Part shown: piece after piece, positions 19,753 through 29,401 of the stretch
Position numbering within the stretch: the first letter of the stretch is position 1
How the letters are laid out: the number at the start of each line of letters is the position of its first letter
From: Ctena decussata
Lineage: Eukaryota > Mollusca > Bivalvia > Lucinida > Lucinidae
Length of the DNA stretch: 64,000 nt
Assembly (NCBI GenBank): GCA_963989385.1
Contig: OZ022502.1
Coordinates: 11,953,001 to 12,017,000, forward strand
Direction: 5' to 3'
The notes under the pieces: model-generated
Told to the model about the DNA's origin: nothing
Database searches by the model: none
Seen by the model: the letters and a program-made list of their open reading frames with translations, nothing else
Made by a program: the position numbers and the translations under genes

Positions 19753-19894
19753 TACTGTCCGCATGGAGCTAGCTTAGACCGTTAGCTACCTTCTAAACGC
19801 AAAGCGAAGGCTCCGATCTGATTGGGCAGATGCCCAGGCTGATCTTAGTCTTTGCGTGGCGCAATGCCACTTTGTTTTGTCGTGTCACGGCTCA
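19753..19894. mobile_element. MITE family B, copy 5 (right half only)
   Basis: It begins at the family centre (GTCCGCATGGAGCTAGC) and ends GTCGTGTCACGGCTCA. It lies 20 bp after copy 4 and could be a tandem partial duplication of it. Confidence 0.8.
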
Positions 19895-20186
19895 ATTTCC
19901 GGCTCAATGTCATCAGAATAGATTATGGGATAGTGTCTAACTTCTTAACTGAGTTGACGATATAGCTTAAACATCACTTTTAAGCTGTGGAACTTTGAAT
20001 ATAGTGAAACGCTTAAAATGCTGTGAAGGAATGGAGTGTTCTCTGATAAACCTTAAAACATCGGTTTTCGCTCGTAAAACAGTGATCTGTATGTCAAGTT
20101 TAAGTTAGCGTCCTCGATGTCAGTTATTCCTACGAATGCACCTTGTTATAGCAGTTATGTAATTGTTTTAATGAGACACCAAGCTA
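19895..20186. other. Unassigned intergenic DNA
   Basis: About 290 bp without a repeat, ORF or exon that I can support. Confidence 0.5.
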
Positions 20187-20497
20187 CACAGGGTATAATC
20201 GATTCCGCTAATTTTCGCGTCCTGCAGAGACTGTACATTATATTTGGCTTCCGCCGAGACTGTCCACGATCTCTTTCTTCCTGCCGAGACTTCTGTACAT
20301 GATAAATGGCTTCCTGCAGAGACTGTCCGCGTGATTCTGCTTCCTGCCGAGGCTCTCGGCAGGAAGCAGAGTCACGCGGACAGTCTCGGCAGGAAGCCAA
20401 TGTTCGAGGACAGTAGTCTCTGCAGGAAGCAAGATTTCGCGGACAGTCTCGGCGGAAGCCAGGAAGCGAAAATTAGCGGAATCGATTATACCCTGTG
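20187..20497. mobile_element. Palindromic MITE family P, copy 3
   Basis: The termini CACAGGGTATAATCGATTCC and ...CCCTGTG are perfect inverted repeats. The flanking duplication is AAGCTA (6 bp) at 20181-20186 and 20498-20503. One right-arm subunit is deleted next to AAGCCAGGAAGCG. Confidence 0.92.
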
Positions 20498-20718
20498 AAG
20501 CTAGCAGTAAATGGGTAGGATATCCTGACCATAGGCACCAAAATAAGCTATGCATCACTTCCAATTTTGTATGGTGGAACCTTTTGATATGTACATGTCA
20601 TTAGTTTTAGTCTAGTTTCGTGCAGATTAGTTGACATCATGTGGGTGCTTCTGCTGACCGAGGGTCAAAGTTATAGACTTGAATATTTGCGTAACTACAA
20701 GCTTGTTTTCTTTCGTTA

Positions 20719-21818
20719 TTATACCCCCGGCATACGAAGTCCGTCTGTCCACCCTTCCATCCGTCCGTTAGTTAGCTTTTGCATTAAGGTTTTGCGTCAA
20801 GTGTCATCGATGACTCAGATCAGCCTGGACATCCACCAAATTTGACCAGACTCTTCGTTAAGTGCTCAAAGTGTAGCTAAGGGTCTAAGCTACATCCATG
20901 CGGACAGCGAAGACTCTGATCAGACTGGGCGGATGCCCAGGCTGATCTGAGTCTGCACTGGGCGCACAACCACATTGTTGGTTTTGCCGTGTCGCGGCTC
21001 ATATGTGCATAGTGTTAATACAGGATGGATACTGATCAGATTGCACCACCTGGATGCTGCTGCTGGCCTGAAGTCAAGGTCACAGACAAAGAAATTTGTA
21101 CAACAGTTTTGTTAAAGTTTTGCGTCAGGTTTCATCTTTTGCTCTGTTTTCTTGAGAGTCTTTACGTGCAAAGTGCTACTACAGGATGGATACTGATCAG
21201 TTTGCATCACCTGGATGCTGCTGCTGGCCTAAGGTTACAGTCACAGACTTAGAAATTTGTACAACGGTTGCGTTAAAAAGGTTTGCGTTAAGTTTTTGCT
21301 TTTGCTCTGTTTTCCTGAAAGTCTTTACTGGATTTGGTTTATATGTGTTTAGTGTTACTACAGGATGGATACTGATCAGTTTGTGTCAGCTGGATGCTAC
21401 TGCTGGCCTGAGGTCAAGATCACAGACTTAGAAATTTGTACAACAGTTGTGTTTAAGTTTTATGTTATGTTTTTGCTTTTGCTCTAGTTTTCTGAAAGCT
21501 TCATATGGAATTTGCTCAGATGTCCTTGGTGTAAGCACATGTACAGGATGGATACATTTTAGTTGACATCATCTGAACGCTGCTGCTGGCCATAGTTCAA
21601 GGTCACAGACATTGAACATTATATAATGTTTCTGTAAAAGCTCCACTTTTTAATGTGTATTCGTTTGCTTATTGGCCAATCTTGGGATGGAATCTTTTGA
21701 CATGTGACTGGGTCTATTGCGAGGTATGATTGATTGTCTGCCTGTCTGTTTGTAAATGTTTGCATCAATGTATTTGTTAAGCATATTTTCTGTAGGCAGT
21801 GGCACTGGCCGGGGGTAT
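20719..21818 (+). mobile_element. Non-autonomous element with TATACCCCCGGC ends and ~170-bp tandem repeats
   Basis: TATACCCCCGGC near 20720 is inverted at the right end (GCCGGGGGTATA, about 21807-21818). Inside are four diverged tandem units of 160-180 bp, each starting near ACAGGATGGATACTGATCAG (about 21021, 21181, 21359, 21542). Three of them carry a GTCAAGGTCACAGAC-type or related sequence. A truncated MITE B copy lies inside. No protein is encoded. Confidence 0.65.
20811..21001. mobile_element. MITE family B, copy 6 (left end missing)
   Basis: It starts within the left arm at TGACTCAGATCAGCCTGG and keeps the whole right arm to GTGTCGCGGCTCA. It is nested in the 20.7-21.8 kb element. Confidence 0.8.
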
Positions 21819-22196
21819 ACGTGAGCCCCTGCTCACTTGCTCTGGTATTTAAATAGTCTTTGATGCAACCGTTAGAGATTTGTTAGCTAGGATTCATATT
21901 TAAAGAAGAAAAACTATCAAATAAATTCTGGAAAAAGGTGCATTAACAGGAATACGCGACGGCAAGGAAGCCAACGCCATCTTGACGCTCAGATCACTGT
22001 TTTACGAGTTTTTGTGTTTATCAGTGAACACTGTCCATTTCTTTATCAAGGACAACAACACACAACTCTAGCACTGCACTTTATCCAAAGTTCCGTCGTT
22101 TTTTCATTGGGCCGTATGAGAACAAAAGAAAAAACATTAGTTAATGTATTCACTAATAATCATAATATATCAATGTATTCTCTAATAACCATAATA

Positions 22197-22439
22197 TGAG
22201 CCGCGACACGACAAAACCAACAAAGTGGCATGTGCGCCCGGCTAAGACTCGTGTCAGCCTGGACATTCCCCAGTTTGATCAGACTCTATGCTGGGGGTGG
22301 GCATGTAGGTAGCTTAGACCCTTAGCTACCCTTTAAGCGCACAGCAAAGACAATGATTAGACTGGGCGGATGCCCAGGCTGATCTGAATCTTCGTTGGGT
22401 GCGCATGCCACTTTGTTGGTTTTGTCGTTTCGCGGCTCA
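22197..22439. mobile_element. MITE family B, copy 7
   Basis: A complete 243-bp copy; both terminal inverted repeats are well preserved (TGAGCCGCGACACGACAAAA at the left). Confidence 0.88.
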
Positions 22440-22732
22440 GCATGGACTGAAATAAGGGCATAAAAGAAGAAGAGCAATTATCCTTTTGGTGCCAAGAAAT
22501 GTGTGTCTCTAAGTCTTCAGGTATGCCCTTAAGTCGTCATCACTGTTCTTTGATGTCTATTTCTTTTAATTTCCACTATAACCGCCAAAGGAAAGCAAAT
22601 CTTGATGGTTTCATTTGAAATGCATTTGGGCAAATATAAAAATGTCTGAAATTGGAATCTAGCGTGACAAACTTGGTTCGCCAGATCTATATCAAAACCA
22701 GCTTGCTCCTTCGATAACCTTGGAATTTATGT

Positions 22733-22868
22733 AAAAACAGGTAACCTTGTTTCCTCTTCAGTATAAGGAAGAACATTTAAGATCAGCTTTAAATGTAAAT
22801 ACAAACAGGTAACCTTGTTTCCTCTTCAATATAAGGAAGAACATTAAAGGTCAGCTTTAAATGTAAAA
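22733..22868 (+). repeat. Two-copy 68-bp tandem duplication
   Basis: The segment AACAGGTAACCTTGTTTCC to AGCTTTAAATGTAAA occurs twice head to tail with period 68 and a handful of differences. Confidence 0.85.
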
Positions 22869-23273
22869 TGCATAACAAAATTAAGATATTTATCTCTAGT
22901 TTTCGTCCGCTTCTAAACATTTCTATGACATAAATGGGAAAGAATGAAGCTTAATAATTAATGGCCTCCTGATTCGTGCATATGCTCTTTTCAATGAAAT
23001 AACATCTGAACTTTCAGCTGAGCTGAGACTCTTATCCCTTAGCCGTGTCTTGGAGCAAAAATGTCCGTACGCCAATCTTTAACTGGCATATAATATCAAA
23101 TGTTAGTAACAGATCTCTGATTACTAGGGTGGTGTTTTGATTTAGCTACATTTGTAACTGGATTTTTTTAAAAGCGAGAGTTTCAGCATTACGTTGGAAA
23201 ATTATACAGTGGGTACATAACAAAAGGGGAAAACTGAAGCACCTTCTCGCACAGATACAACAGACTGAGATCA
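22869..23273. other. Unassigned DNA downstream of the lipase gene
   Basis: I see no gene or clear repeat in these 400 bases beyond scattered AGCTGAG motifs that resemble the neighbouring palindrome. Confidence 0.45.
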
Positions 23274-23516
23274 GGCCCCGAGGTTATAAAACTTTTTTCA
23301 TGCTCAACTCAGCTGAGCATAAAATTTAACCTGCTAATAAATATCAAATAATTGATAAGTACAGTTATTTTCTTGCTCACTTTAGCTGAGAATGAAATTT
23401 TCTCTGCTTATGAATATGAAAATGCCAACATTAGTTGGCATTTTCATATTTATCAGCAGAAAAAAAATGATGCTCAGCTGAGTTGAGCATGAAAAAAGTT
23501 TTATAACCTCGGGGCC
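23274..23516. mobile_element. Palindromic MITE family M, copy 1
   Basis: The ends GGCCCCGAGGTTATAAAAC and GTTTTATAACCTCGGGGCC are perfect inverted repeats, continued inward by TCATGCTCAACTCAGCTGAG and its complement. The centre has AATGCCAAC / GTTGGCATT. It ends 27 bp from the lipase stop codon, so the lipase 3' UTR is either very short or runs into this element. Confidence 0.85.
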
Positions 23517-23542
23517 AGGAAAACAAAGCAACCGCTACAAAA

Positions 23543-24637
23543 TTAATGCAGTATTTTATTACAATAGTCCTCAACTTCGAGCCCGAAATAATACGTGTGG
23601 TCTTTACAACATGATGAAAGGTCTGTAATGCACGGGTGTTTTGTTATAAGTCCGTCACTGCATTTATTGCTTTCGTCGCCTGTGCAAATTGTAAAAGTTG
23701 AGTTCAACAGCATTTTCTTATCGGGGTAAAAGACTTCTTTGCCGTGATGGTATGGTCCATCGAGCGTTTTTCCTGTCATAAGAGGAAGATGTGCCACGAT
23801 ATCTCTGTGGTGAACCAGACGGTAACTGTTCGGAACCAGTCTGTCATGAGTTTCCGCGTATTTTCTATTTCCAACGCGAGGCATTCCGAATGTATACAGA
23901 GTCAAATGATCCGATTGAGTGATATTTTCGTAAACAAGTGATACGCTTGCTAAAGACGCTATGGCGGCGCCAAGGGAGTGTCCTGCTATCAGAACTTTAT
24001 ACCCTGGGTGCTTTGATTTTAGTAATGTCACGTTAGTTTTGACTTGCTTATATAGTCTATAATGTGCATTAGAAAAATATTTCTCTACACGACCACCAGC
24101 TTTGAAATCAACCTTTGGTACAAACAAACTAACAAAAGCTTCGTCGATTAACTGTTTGACATTCCAGGAACCTCTGTAAGCAACAATTATTGTTTTATTG
24201 GCATGAGTCACACCGACATAGGCATAACAGCTTGGATAAGACAAAATAAAGTCGTCACAAGGAACAGAAATATTTGCTACAATCTCGAAATCTCTCGTTG
24301 GGAACACTTTTCTCAAACACTCCGCTGATTTGTTAGTGTTTGCGGCGGAGGTAAGACGAAGAGCATCATAAGCGACAGCAGCATTGTAACTCTGAAATAG
24401 TTTATTCCCACAGTTCTGTGTGTTGGTGATGTCCTGTCCTGGTGTACACTGGTTTGAGCATGACGACTTGTCACAGCATTTCTCGTCCAGTGGGCACCAT
24501 CTACAGTCACGTGACGTACAACTGTAGCAGTCTGTACTGTGATCACACACAGTGGTTCTGATGTGGTTGGCACTGGCTGGTACGTTTTGCAGGAAGACCC
24601 AGAGAATAAGATTGACAATCTCAATACAATACTCCAT
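23543..24637 (-). CDS. Secreted class 3 (fungal-type) triacylglycerol lipase with N-terminal Cys-rich module
   Basis: The 364-residue protein is encoded in one exon. Residues 1-24 form a signal peptide (LILWVFLQNVPASA core). Residues 31-64 are a compact cysteine cluster (CxxxxxC, CYSC, CRWC, CC, SC, QC) resembling a PSI domain. The alpha/beta-hydrolase domain follows: VAYRGS near 153, the nucleophile elbow GHSLGA with Ser221, TFGMPRVGN near 249, RLVHHRDIVAHLP with Asp279, and DHTYYFG with His347 as the likely third triad member. Class 3 lipases hydrolyse ester bonds of acylglycerols; secretion and several N-glycosylation motifs (NIS, NKT, NVT, NST) suggest extracellular digestion or defence. 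The start is the first ATG of the frame. AATAAA lies within the codons for Asn-Lys just before the stop. No introns, frameshifts or missing key residues were seen. Confidence 0.93.
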   Translation of the reverse strand: MEYCIEIVNLILWVFLQNVPASANHIRTTVCDHSTDCYSCTSRDCRWCPLDEKCCDKSSCSNQCTPGQDITNTQNCGNKLFQSYNAAVAYDALRLTSAANTNKSAECLRKVFPTRDFEIVANISVPCDDFILSYPSCYAYVGVTHANKTIIVAYRGSWNVKQLIDEAFVSLFVPKVDFKAGGRVEKYFSNAHYRLYKQVKTNVTLLKSKHPGYKVLIAGHSLGAAIASLASVSLVYENITQSDHLTLYTFGMPRVGNRKYAETHDRLVPNSYRLVHHRDIVAHLPLMTGKTLDGPYHHGKEVFYPDKKMLLNSTFTICTGDESNKCSDGLITKHPCITDLSSCCKDHTYYFGLEVEDYCNKILH

Positions 24638-25595
24638 CAGCGCTATTAGCCTAAATTGTTTTCAGCGGATGAAATCTCAGAATATTCTTGTGCAGGTGAA
24701 CCTTTAGGTCCTAAAATGAACAATAACAATAATACAGCTCTTGAAAGTATATACAACATATCCGGATCCAGGGGGTGAGCTTTGGGGCTTAAGCCCCGCC
24801 ACCCGGGCTGTGTGTCCAATATAATGCAGGAATGTGGGTAATAAGGAGCACCTGCTGATAATTTGAGATAATATTCCATAACGTAAGACTGAAATACATG
24901 TACATGTTGTGACATCTCACTGGAATCGTCTCGGCGATTCCAATGAGATGCCATAATACTTATTTAAAGTTAGGCATGATTTTATCTTCATTTTTCATTG
25001 AACACTCTGTTTATCCGGAACCCCGATTATGACCTCTTTCTTTGGACCCTATGCCCCACCAGTTGTCCACAGAGAGCCGCGCCATCTAGTTGTGGTCGCG
25101 ATCCGGGCCTGTACAAAACTTTCACAACTGTGCACATTTTTTGTACATTGTTATATGCGGTTTGCCTTTCGTTTTTTTTTTTTTTTAATTTCTTTAATCA
25201 ACGCGCCAAAAAGCAGAAAACAAAATTTACGTCTTCAAAATTTTAAAAACTGTGTCATCTAAGCTATATCATACTGCGAATTCAAGGGCTAGAGAACTAA
25301 CAGTGTAGATCTAGATGAGCCGCTTCTTCAGAATCTACGCTGTTTGTAATCCGAGCCTTCTCTGACTAAATCCTTCTGATATTTTTTGATTGGCGGCTTT
25401 TACCTTATTTTCACACAGCGTTAAAAACTAAAAGCTCAGAGAAAGCTCGATTTACATGTACGATGTTTGCAAATTCATCTATTTTCGTCTCTGGCGCTGA
25501 AAGTGAAAAGAATTATGATGGGATAATGTAAATGCTATACGATTTGTAACGCTGTTAGTCACTGTCAAATTCTCGGTCCATAAGTTTATTCTATG
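24638..25595. other. Lipase upstream region and intergenic DNA
   Basis: A 16-bp inverted repeat, CATCTCACTGGAATCG / CGATTCCAATGAGATG, lies at 24913-24950. A T-run is near 25170. No TATA box or second gene could be assigned with confidence. Confidence 0.45.
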
Positions 25596-25935
25596 TACCG
25601 TATACGCGGTAATTTTCGCGGGTTCAAATTTTCGCGGTTAAGGGTAAAAAACACAAACATTAATTTTTTGCGATTTTTAATTTTCGCGGTTAGCAACATG
25701 CGCGAAAAGCCAAACTACTTCTTTTTCACTTAAGCCAGTTCGTTCATTAACCTGCGGCAGGGCTGCCGCAGGTTAATGAAAGAACTGGTTCAAGTGAAAA
25801 GAACCAGCAATTACCGAAGCAAACAGAAAAAAAAAATATATGAACACCGTGTCTACAGAAGATATTCGCGGTTTCTAAGCGACCGCGAAATACCGCGAAA
25901 AATAGAACACCGCGAAAATTATCTTGTATACGGTA
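25596..25935. mobile_element. Palindromic MITE with TACCGTATACGCGG termini
   Basis: Its ends TACCGTATACGCGGTAA and TTATCTTGTATACGGTA are inverted. Repeated TTTTCGCGGTT motifs fill both arms. The centre CATTAACCTGCGGCAG / CTGCCGCAGGTTAATG is a perfect hairpin. It is 340 bp and non-coding. Confidence 0.85.
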
Positions 25936-26166
25936 TATAATTTTACGCAAAACCTAAAAGGTATGCATTTAAAACAGCCTGGACATCACTTTGTCTTTCT
26001 GGTTTGCTTAATAATGCACATAACGTAATGTAACATAACATAACATAATAAGCTTAGAAATATGAATGTACCTGTAACTATCCCGTTTCGTGCTGTAACT
26101 CGGGCTTATTCCCTTTAATCATTGACAATCAAAATAAAAATTACTCTAAAAGTTGGGACAAAGGTA

Positions 26167-26380
26167 GGGTCGAGTCGGGTAAATTTGGACAGCAGGTTAA
26201 TTCGGGCAGTGACATTGTTTCCTTTGTATATCAGTTGTTTGGAATCAAGACAAAATTAACTAACCAAACAGTAAAAAGTCCTGATGAGACGGCTCATTAC
26301 GAGCGGTCTCATCTGGATTTTCAGTGTTTGCAATGGTATGTCCGAATTTACCTGCTGTCCGAAGTTACCCGACTCTACCC
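26167..26380. mobile_element. Palindromic MITE with GGGTAGAGTCGGGTAA termini, full copy
   Basis: GGGTCGAGTCGGGTAAATTT...GGACAGCAGG is inverted at the right end as CCTGCTGTCC...ACCCGACTCTACCC. The centre is GATGAGACGGCTCAT / ATGAGCCGTCTC-like. A partial copy lies at 34308-34425. Confidence 0.85.
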
Positions 26381-26554
26381 AATCTGATCCAAATCAGAAT
26401 GTTTTTAAGACTGCACTGTTAAATAAACTTGGACAGATTTTAGGATAGCGCCAGGGTAAAAAATGTCCCCGTTTGAAAGGTAGTTCCTCAATGGCTGAAC
26501 TGTATCTTTTGTCAACGGCTTTTGTTATGGAAAACTTCTTAAGAAGAAATGCTA

Positions 26555-26690
26555 CACTTTAAGGAAAAGCAACTCTTTTTGTTTTCATTTGTGCCACCCT
26601 TTTCCGTTCTCAATAAGGGTCAACTCTTAAAGGAAAGGCTCTCCCAAGAGAGCAAAGCCTTCCCTTTAAGAGTAGGGCCCTTTTTGTGTA
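26555..26690. mobile_element. MITE family G, copy 1 (core)
   Basis: The core GGTCAACTCTTAAAGGAAAG...CTCCC is mirrored by GGGAG-AGC...CTTTCCCTTTAAGAGTAG, a foldback. Related cores lie at 28664-28905 and near 63490-63575. Confidence 0.6.
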
Positions 26691-26696
26691 GACGCT

Positions 26697-26935
26697 TTAA
26701 CCCTTTTTTGACCAGTGGACTTGTCCATTCTTATCATTCAGATAATCCCATTACTAGTTTTAGGGGTTTCTGGTGAATATTTTCACTTTTATTGTACTTT
26801 GCATAGAAATTCCTGTAAGCAAACAATGTAGACCCTGATCAGATGCCGCGTTTTGCGGCGTCTGAACTGGGTCTGCACTGTTTGCATAATGTTCCCAAAA
26901 CGGGTATCCGGTCTAAAAAGGGTTAAACACAGAAG
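26697..26935. mobile_element. MITE family H, copy 1
   Basis: The ends TTAACCCTTTTTTGACC and GGTCTAAAAAGGGTTAA form terminal inverted repeats. The centre holds TAGACCCTGATCAGATGCCG and a small hairpin CGCGTTTTGCGGCG. A second copy is at 48704-48923, and fragments are at 47810-47850 and 50284-50372. Confidence 0.75.
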
Positions 26936-27354
26936 CCAGTATACTAAAGCCAAACTACATGTAATTGTCTCCCTTTCAATAAATGGAGGAGAAACATAGA
27001 GGTGTGTCTTTTAGCCTTAATTATTTGCAAAAGGAAGTAAGGATGACATGTTGACAATATCTAATTGCGTCTTAATTGCGCCTAATTGATAGAATTTAAC
27101 TTGATAGACCATTTAAATTTCCCGTTGCGGAGACATTTCAAGTGCTGCTGGATATGTTTTAGTATTGTTTCGGTTATTGCGGACTGATGCAGAAAAGGAC
27201 AACATGACAATGAGGTTGAAATAATCCATTGGAGAATAAAAAACACAGACACACGTACGCAAAAATATAATCGGTCTCTGGAGTGCGGATGGATGAATGC
27301 CCAGCGGTTTTATGGTCCTTTTAACAATATGTCAGTTACATGTATATACCGAGC
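26936..27354. other. Unassigned intergenic DNA
   Basis: No gene, splice-flanked ORF or clear repeat recognised in these 420 bases. Confidence 0.45.
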
Positions 27355-27486
27355 AGGTGAAAGGGCGATAATGGAAGGCTGTGTGTAATAGAATCCCGTT
27401 TACGGTTGAAAAGTTCCACATCCAGCGGGATTCGAACCCAGATCTCTAACTTAGCAGACCAGCGCTTAACAGAGTTACCAGAGCTC
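27355..27486 (-). mobile_element. SINE family S1, copy 2
   Basis: On the - strand the head ends TTAGAGATCTGGGTTCGAATC (B box) and is followed by CCGTAAACGGGATTC. The copy is truncated after about 130 bp. Confidence 0.65.
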
Positions 27487-27919
27487 TTTATCTCTGGAGT
27501 ATAAGTCGAAAGAGTCCAGAAACACGAGCCGCAGGCGAGCCGAAACTTTTAGACCTTAATCTTGAAATCATACTGACCTGATTGAACTTAAAACTTAAAT
27601 GCAGATTTTACTGTGATGAACAGATAAAAAGAGAAATGTTTTACCTTGTTTCAGAATTTCTTTTAAGATTTTTCCGTTCAAATAGAAAGTTTACTGGAAA
27701 AAAATGAATCTAATCTTTCAAGTCAGTGCAGAACTAACCTGCCTGATGCAGTTAAGCTTTTATTTGACTAAGTCTATTTCTGGGAAAAGAGTTGTTACAA
27801 TGAATGACTGGAGTACACTTTTGGTTTCATCATGTCTGTTGATTCAGAACTGTAACTTCTGTATGGGTGGATCGGACCCTTCAACAGTTTTTCAGTCATA
27901 TACAGCCAATGGAAGAACG

Positions 27920-28144
27920 ATTTAAAGGACCTAGAACAATGGAACTTTGTAATTCCGCCGCATGGTAGAATAGGGGATGAAAACGGGATAAATCGCTTTC
28001 GCGCTGACAAGCAGATTTATACCCCCCTCTGCATCATCTATTGTGTAGGTATTGTTATGATTGAGATATATACTCGCGAAAGTCTGAGGAATATCCGACC
28101 ACTGATAGATTCGCAGGTCCGACATGACTTACAGTCCCTTTAAG
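27920..28144. mobile_element. MITE with TTTAAAGG termini
   Basis: TTTAAAGGACCTAGAACA at the left faces GACTTACAGTCCCTTTAA at the right. It is about 225 bp and non-coding; a 71-codon open stretch across it looks accidental. TTAA at both ends would suit a piggyBac-like target preference, but this is inference. Confidence 0.5.
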
Positions 28145-28221
28145 CTGTTCGCAGCTGATTGCGAAGCAATTAAATGTATAAAGAAGAAAATGAAGGCTAA
28201 TAAATGCTAAAACATTATATA

Positions 28222-28495
28222 CGTTGGTTGATTTGGTTGATTTGATGCTTAACGTCCACGGTAAACAACTAAGGTCATGTCGGGACGGTCAGTTAACCTA
28301 ACCACACTATTCCTGGGCAGGCTTAGACCTCCTAAGCGGTTAACCAGTACTAACTGCACATACTTTCGCCAGTAACTGACAACTGCCCTTCTTGACTCAG
28401 CGGAAGGAGAAACGAATGTATGTGGCCAGACCGGGATTCGAACCCAGGACCTCTGACTTACGAGTCAGGTGCCCTACCGATTGCGCTACCCGGCC
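28222..28495 (-). mobile_element. SINE family S3, copy 2 with well-preserved tRNA-like head
   Basis: The - strand head, 28495 down to 28424, folds as a tRNA: acceptor GGCCGGG with TCTGGCC (two G-U pairs), A-box GTAGCGCAATCGGTAGGG, an anticodon arm CTGAC...GTCAG around CGT, and a T arm CTGGGTTCGAATCCCGG. The anticodon loop appears one base short. The body and a (CAAAT/CAAC)n tail follow to 28222. It is a SINE head rather than a functional tRNA gene. Confidence 0.85.
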
Positions 28496-28663
28496 CCATT
28501 ATATACGTGATGCGGAAAATAAAGCTTTCATTGTCCTCAGCTTGCATGTATGTTATTACTTCTTTCGGTCGGTACCTATTGTTTCATACCAAGAAAGTGG
28601 TACATATTTACTTCCTTAATTTTTGTGGATACACCCATGCCAATTTGTTATTATCCTGAAAAA

Positions 28664-28905
28664 TTAAGGTGCATGGGTACACCTTCATGTTTCTCGCCAT
28701 TTTCTAAAGGGAAACAACTTTTGTGACTTCATGTTTGCCTTCTTTGGCAATGTGACCTTTTCTAAATTGGGTCAACTCTTAAATGACAGAATTTGCTCCC
28801 ATCCCATGGGAGCAAATTCTTCCTTTAAGAGCTGACCCCTTTTGAGAGCGGATGCACTGAAAAAAGGAAGAATTGCTTCCCCTGAAAGTGTACCCATACA
28901 CCTTA
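28664..28905. mobile_element. MITE family G, copy 2 (complete)
   Basis: The ends TTAAGGTGCATGGGTACACC and GTGTACCCATACACCTTAA are inverted. The interior core GGGTCAACTCTTAAATGACA faces GGGAGCAAATTC...TTAAGAGCTGACCCC. It is 242 bp. Confidence 0.8.
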
Positions 28906-29061
28906 AGATTCCATAGCCATTTTAAAAGGCTCAAAACTTTGCTGGAGTTTCACAACAGTATAGACCCTGATCAGGATCAACATCACTTGCTCAGACACTT
29001 CTGTATAGACCATTATTATGGATCATAGATCATTTCAATAACATCTACCAAGTACCAACTT

Positions 29062-29213
29062 CAGGGTCCGAGGTTATAAAACTTGAGTCACACTCAAACT
29101 AAAAATGAAACACTCTGATTGGCTGCTTCCGAGCATATGCTCGGAAGCAGCCAATCAGTGTGCTTTATTTTGAGTTTGAGAATGTACTCAAGTTTTATTA
29201 CCTACGGTCCTGG
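29062..29213. mobile_element. Palindromic MITE family M, copy 2
   Basis: It shares CCGAGGTTATAAAACTTGAG at its left end with copy 1 but has a different centre: TGATTGGCTGCTTCCGAGCA and its exact complement. It is about 150 bp. Confidence 0.75.
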
Positions 29214-29401
29214 TATTTTGTCATCCCCGCCCATGTTTATTGCTTCTTGTTCGTCTGTCGTTTCTGACAACGACCTTAGTAATTTTAAGGAGAAGGGTAC
29301 AATTTAAGAGGAAGGCAGCCTGTCATTTTCAATTTTTCTCTCATATCAATAGGGCTTGACTCTTAAAGAATTTTCATCTGGGACCATATTCTTTCACTCC
29401 C

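Noticed and set aside
20238..20564. 100-codon ORFs in MITE P copies on both strands
   Set aside because: They arise from mirrored ~30-bp subrepeats that are open in several frames; similar ORFs appear in every copy irrespective of orientation.
28424..28495. Functional tRNA gene
   Set aside because: It folds well but is the head of a SINE with body and tail, has a second worn copy, and the anticodon loop seems one base short.
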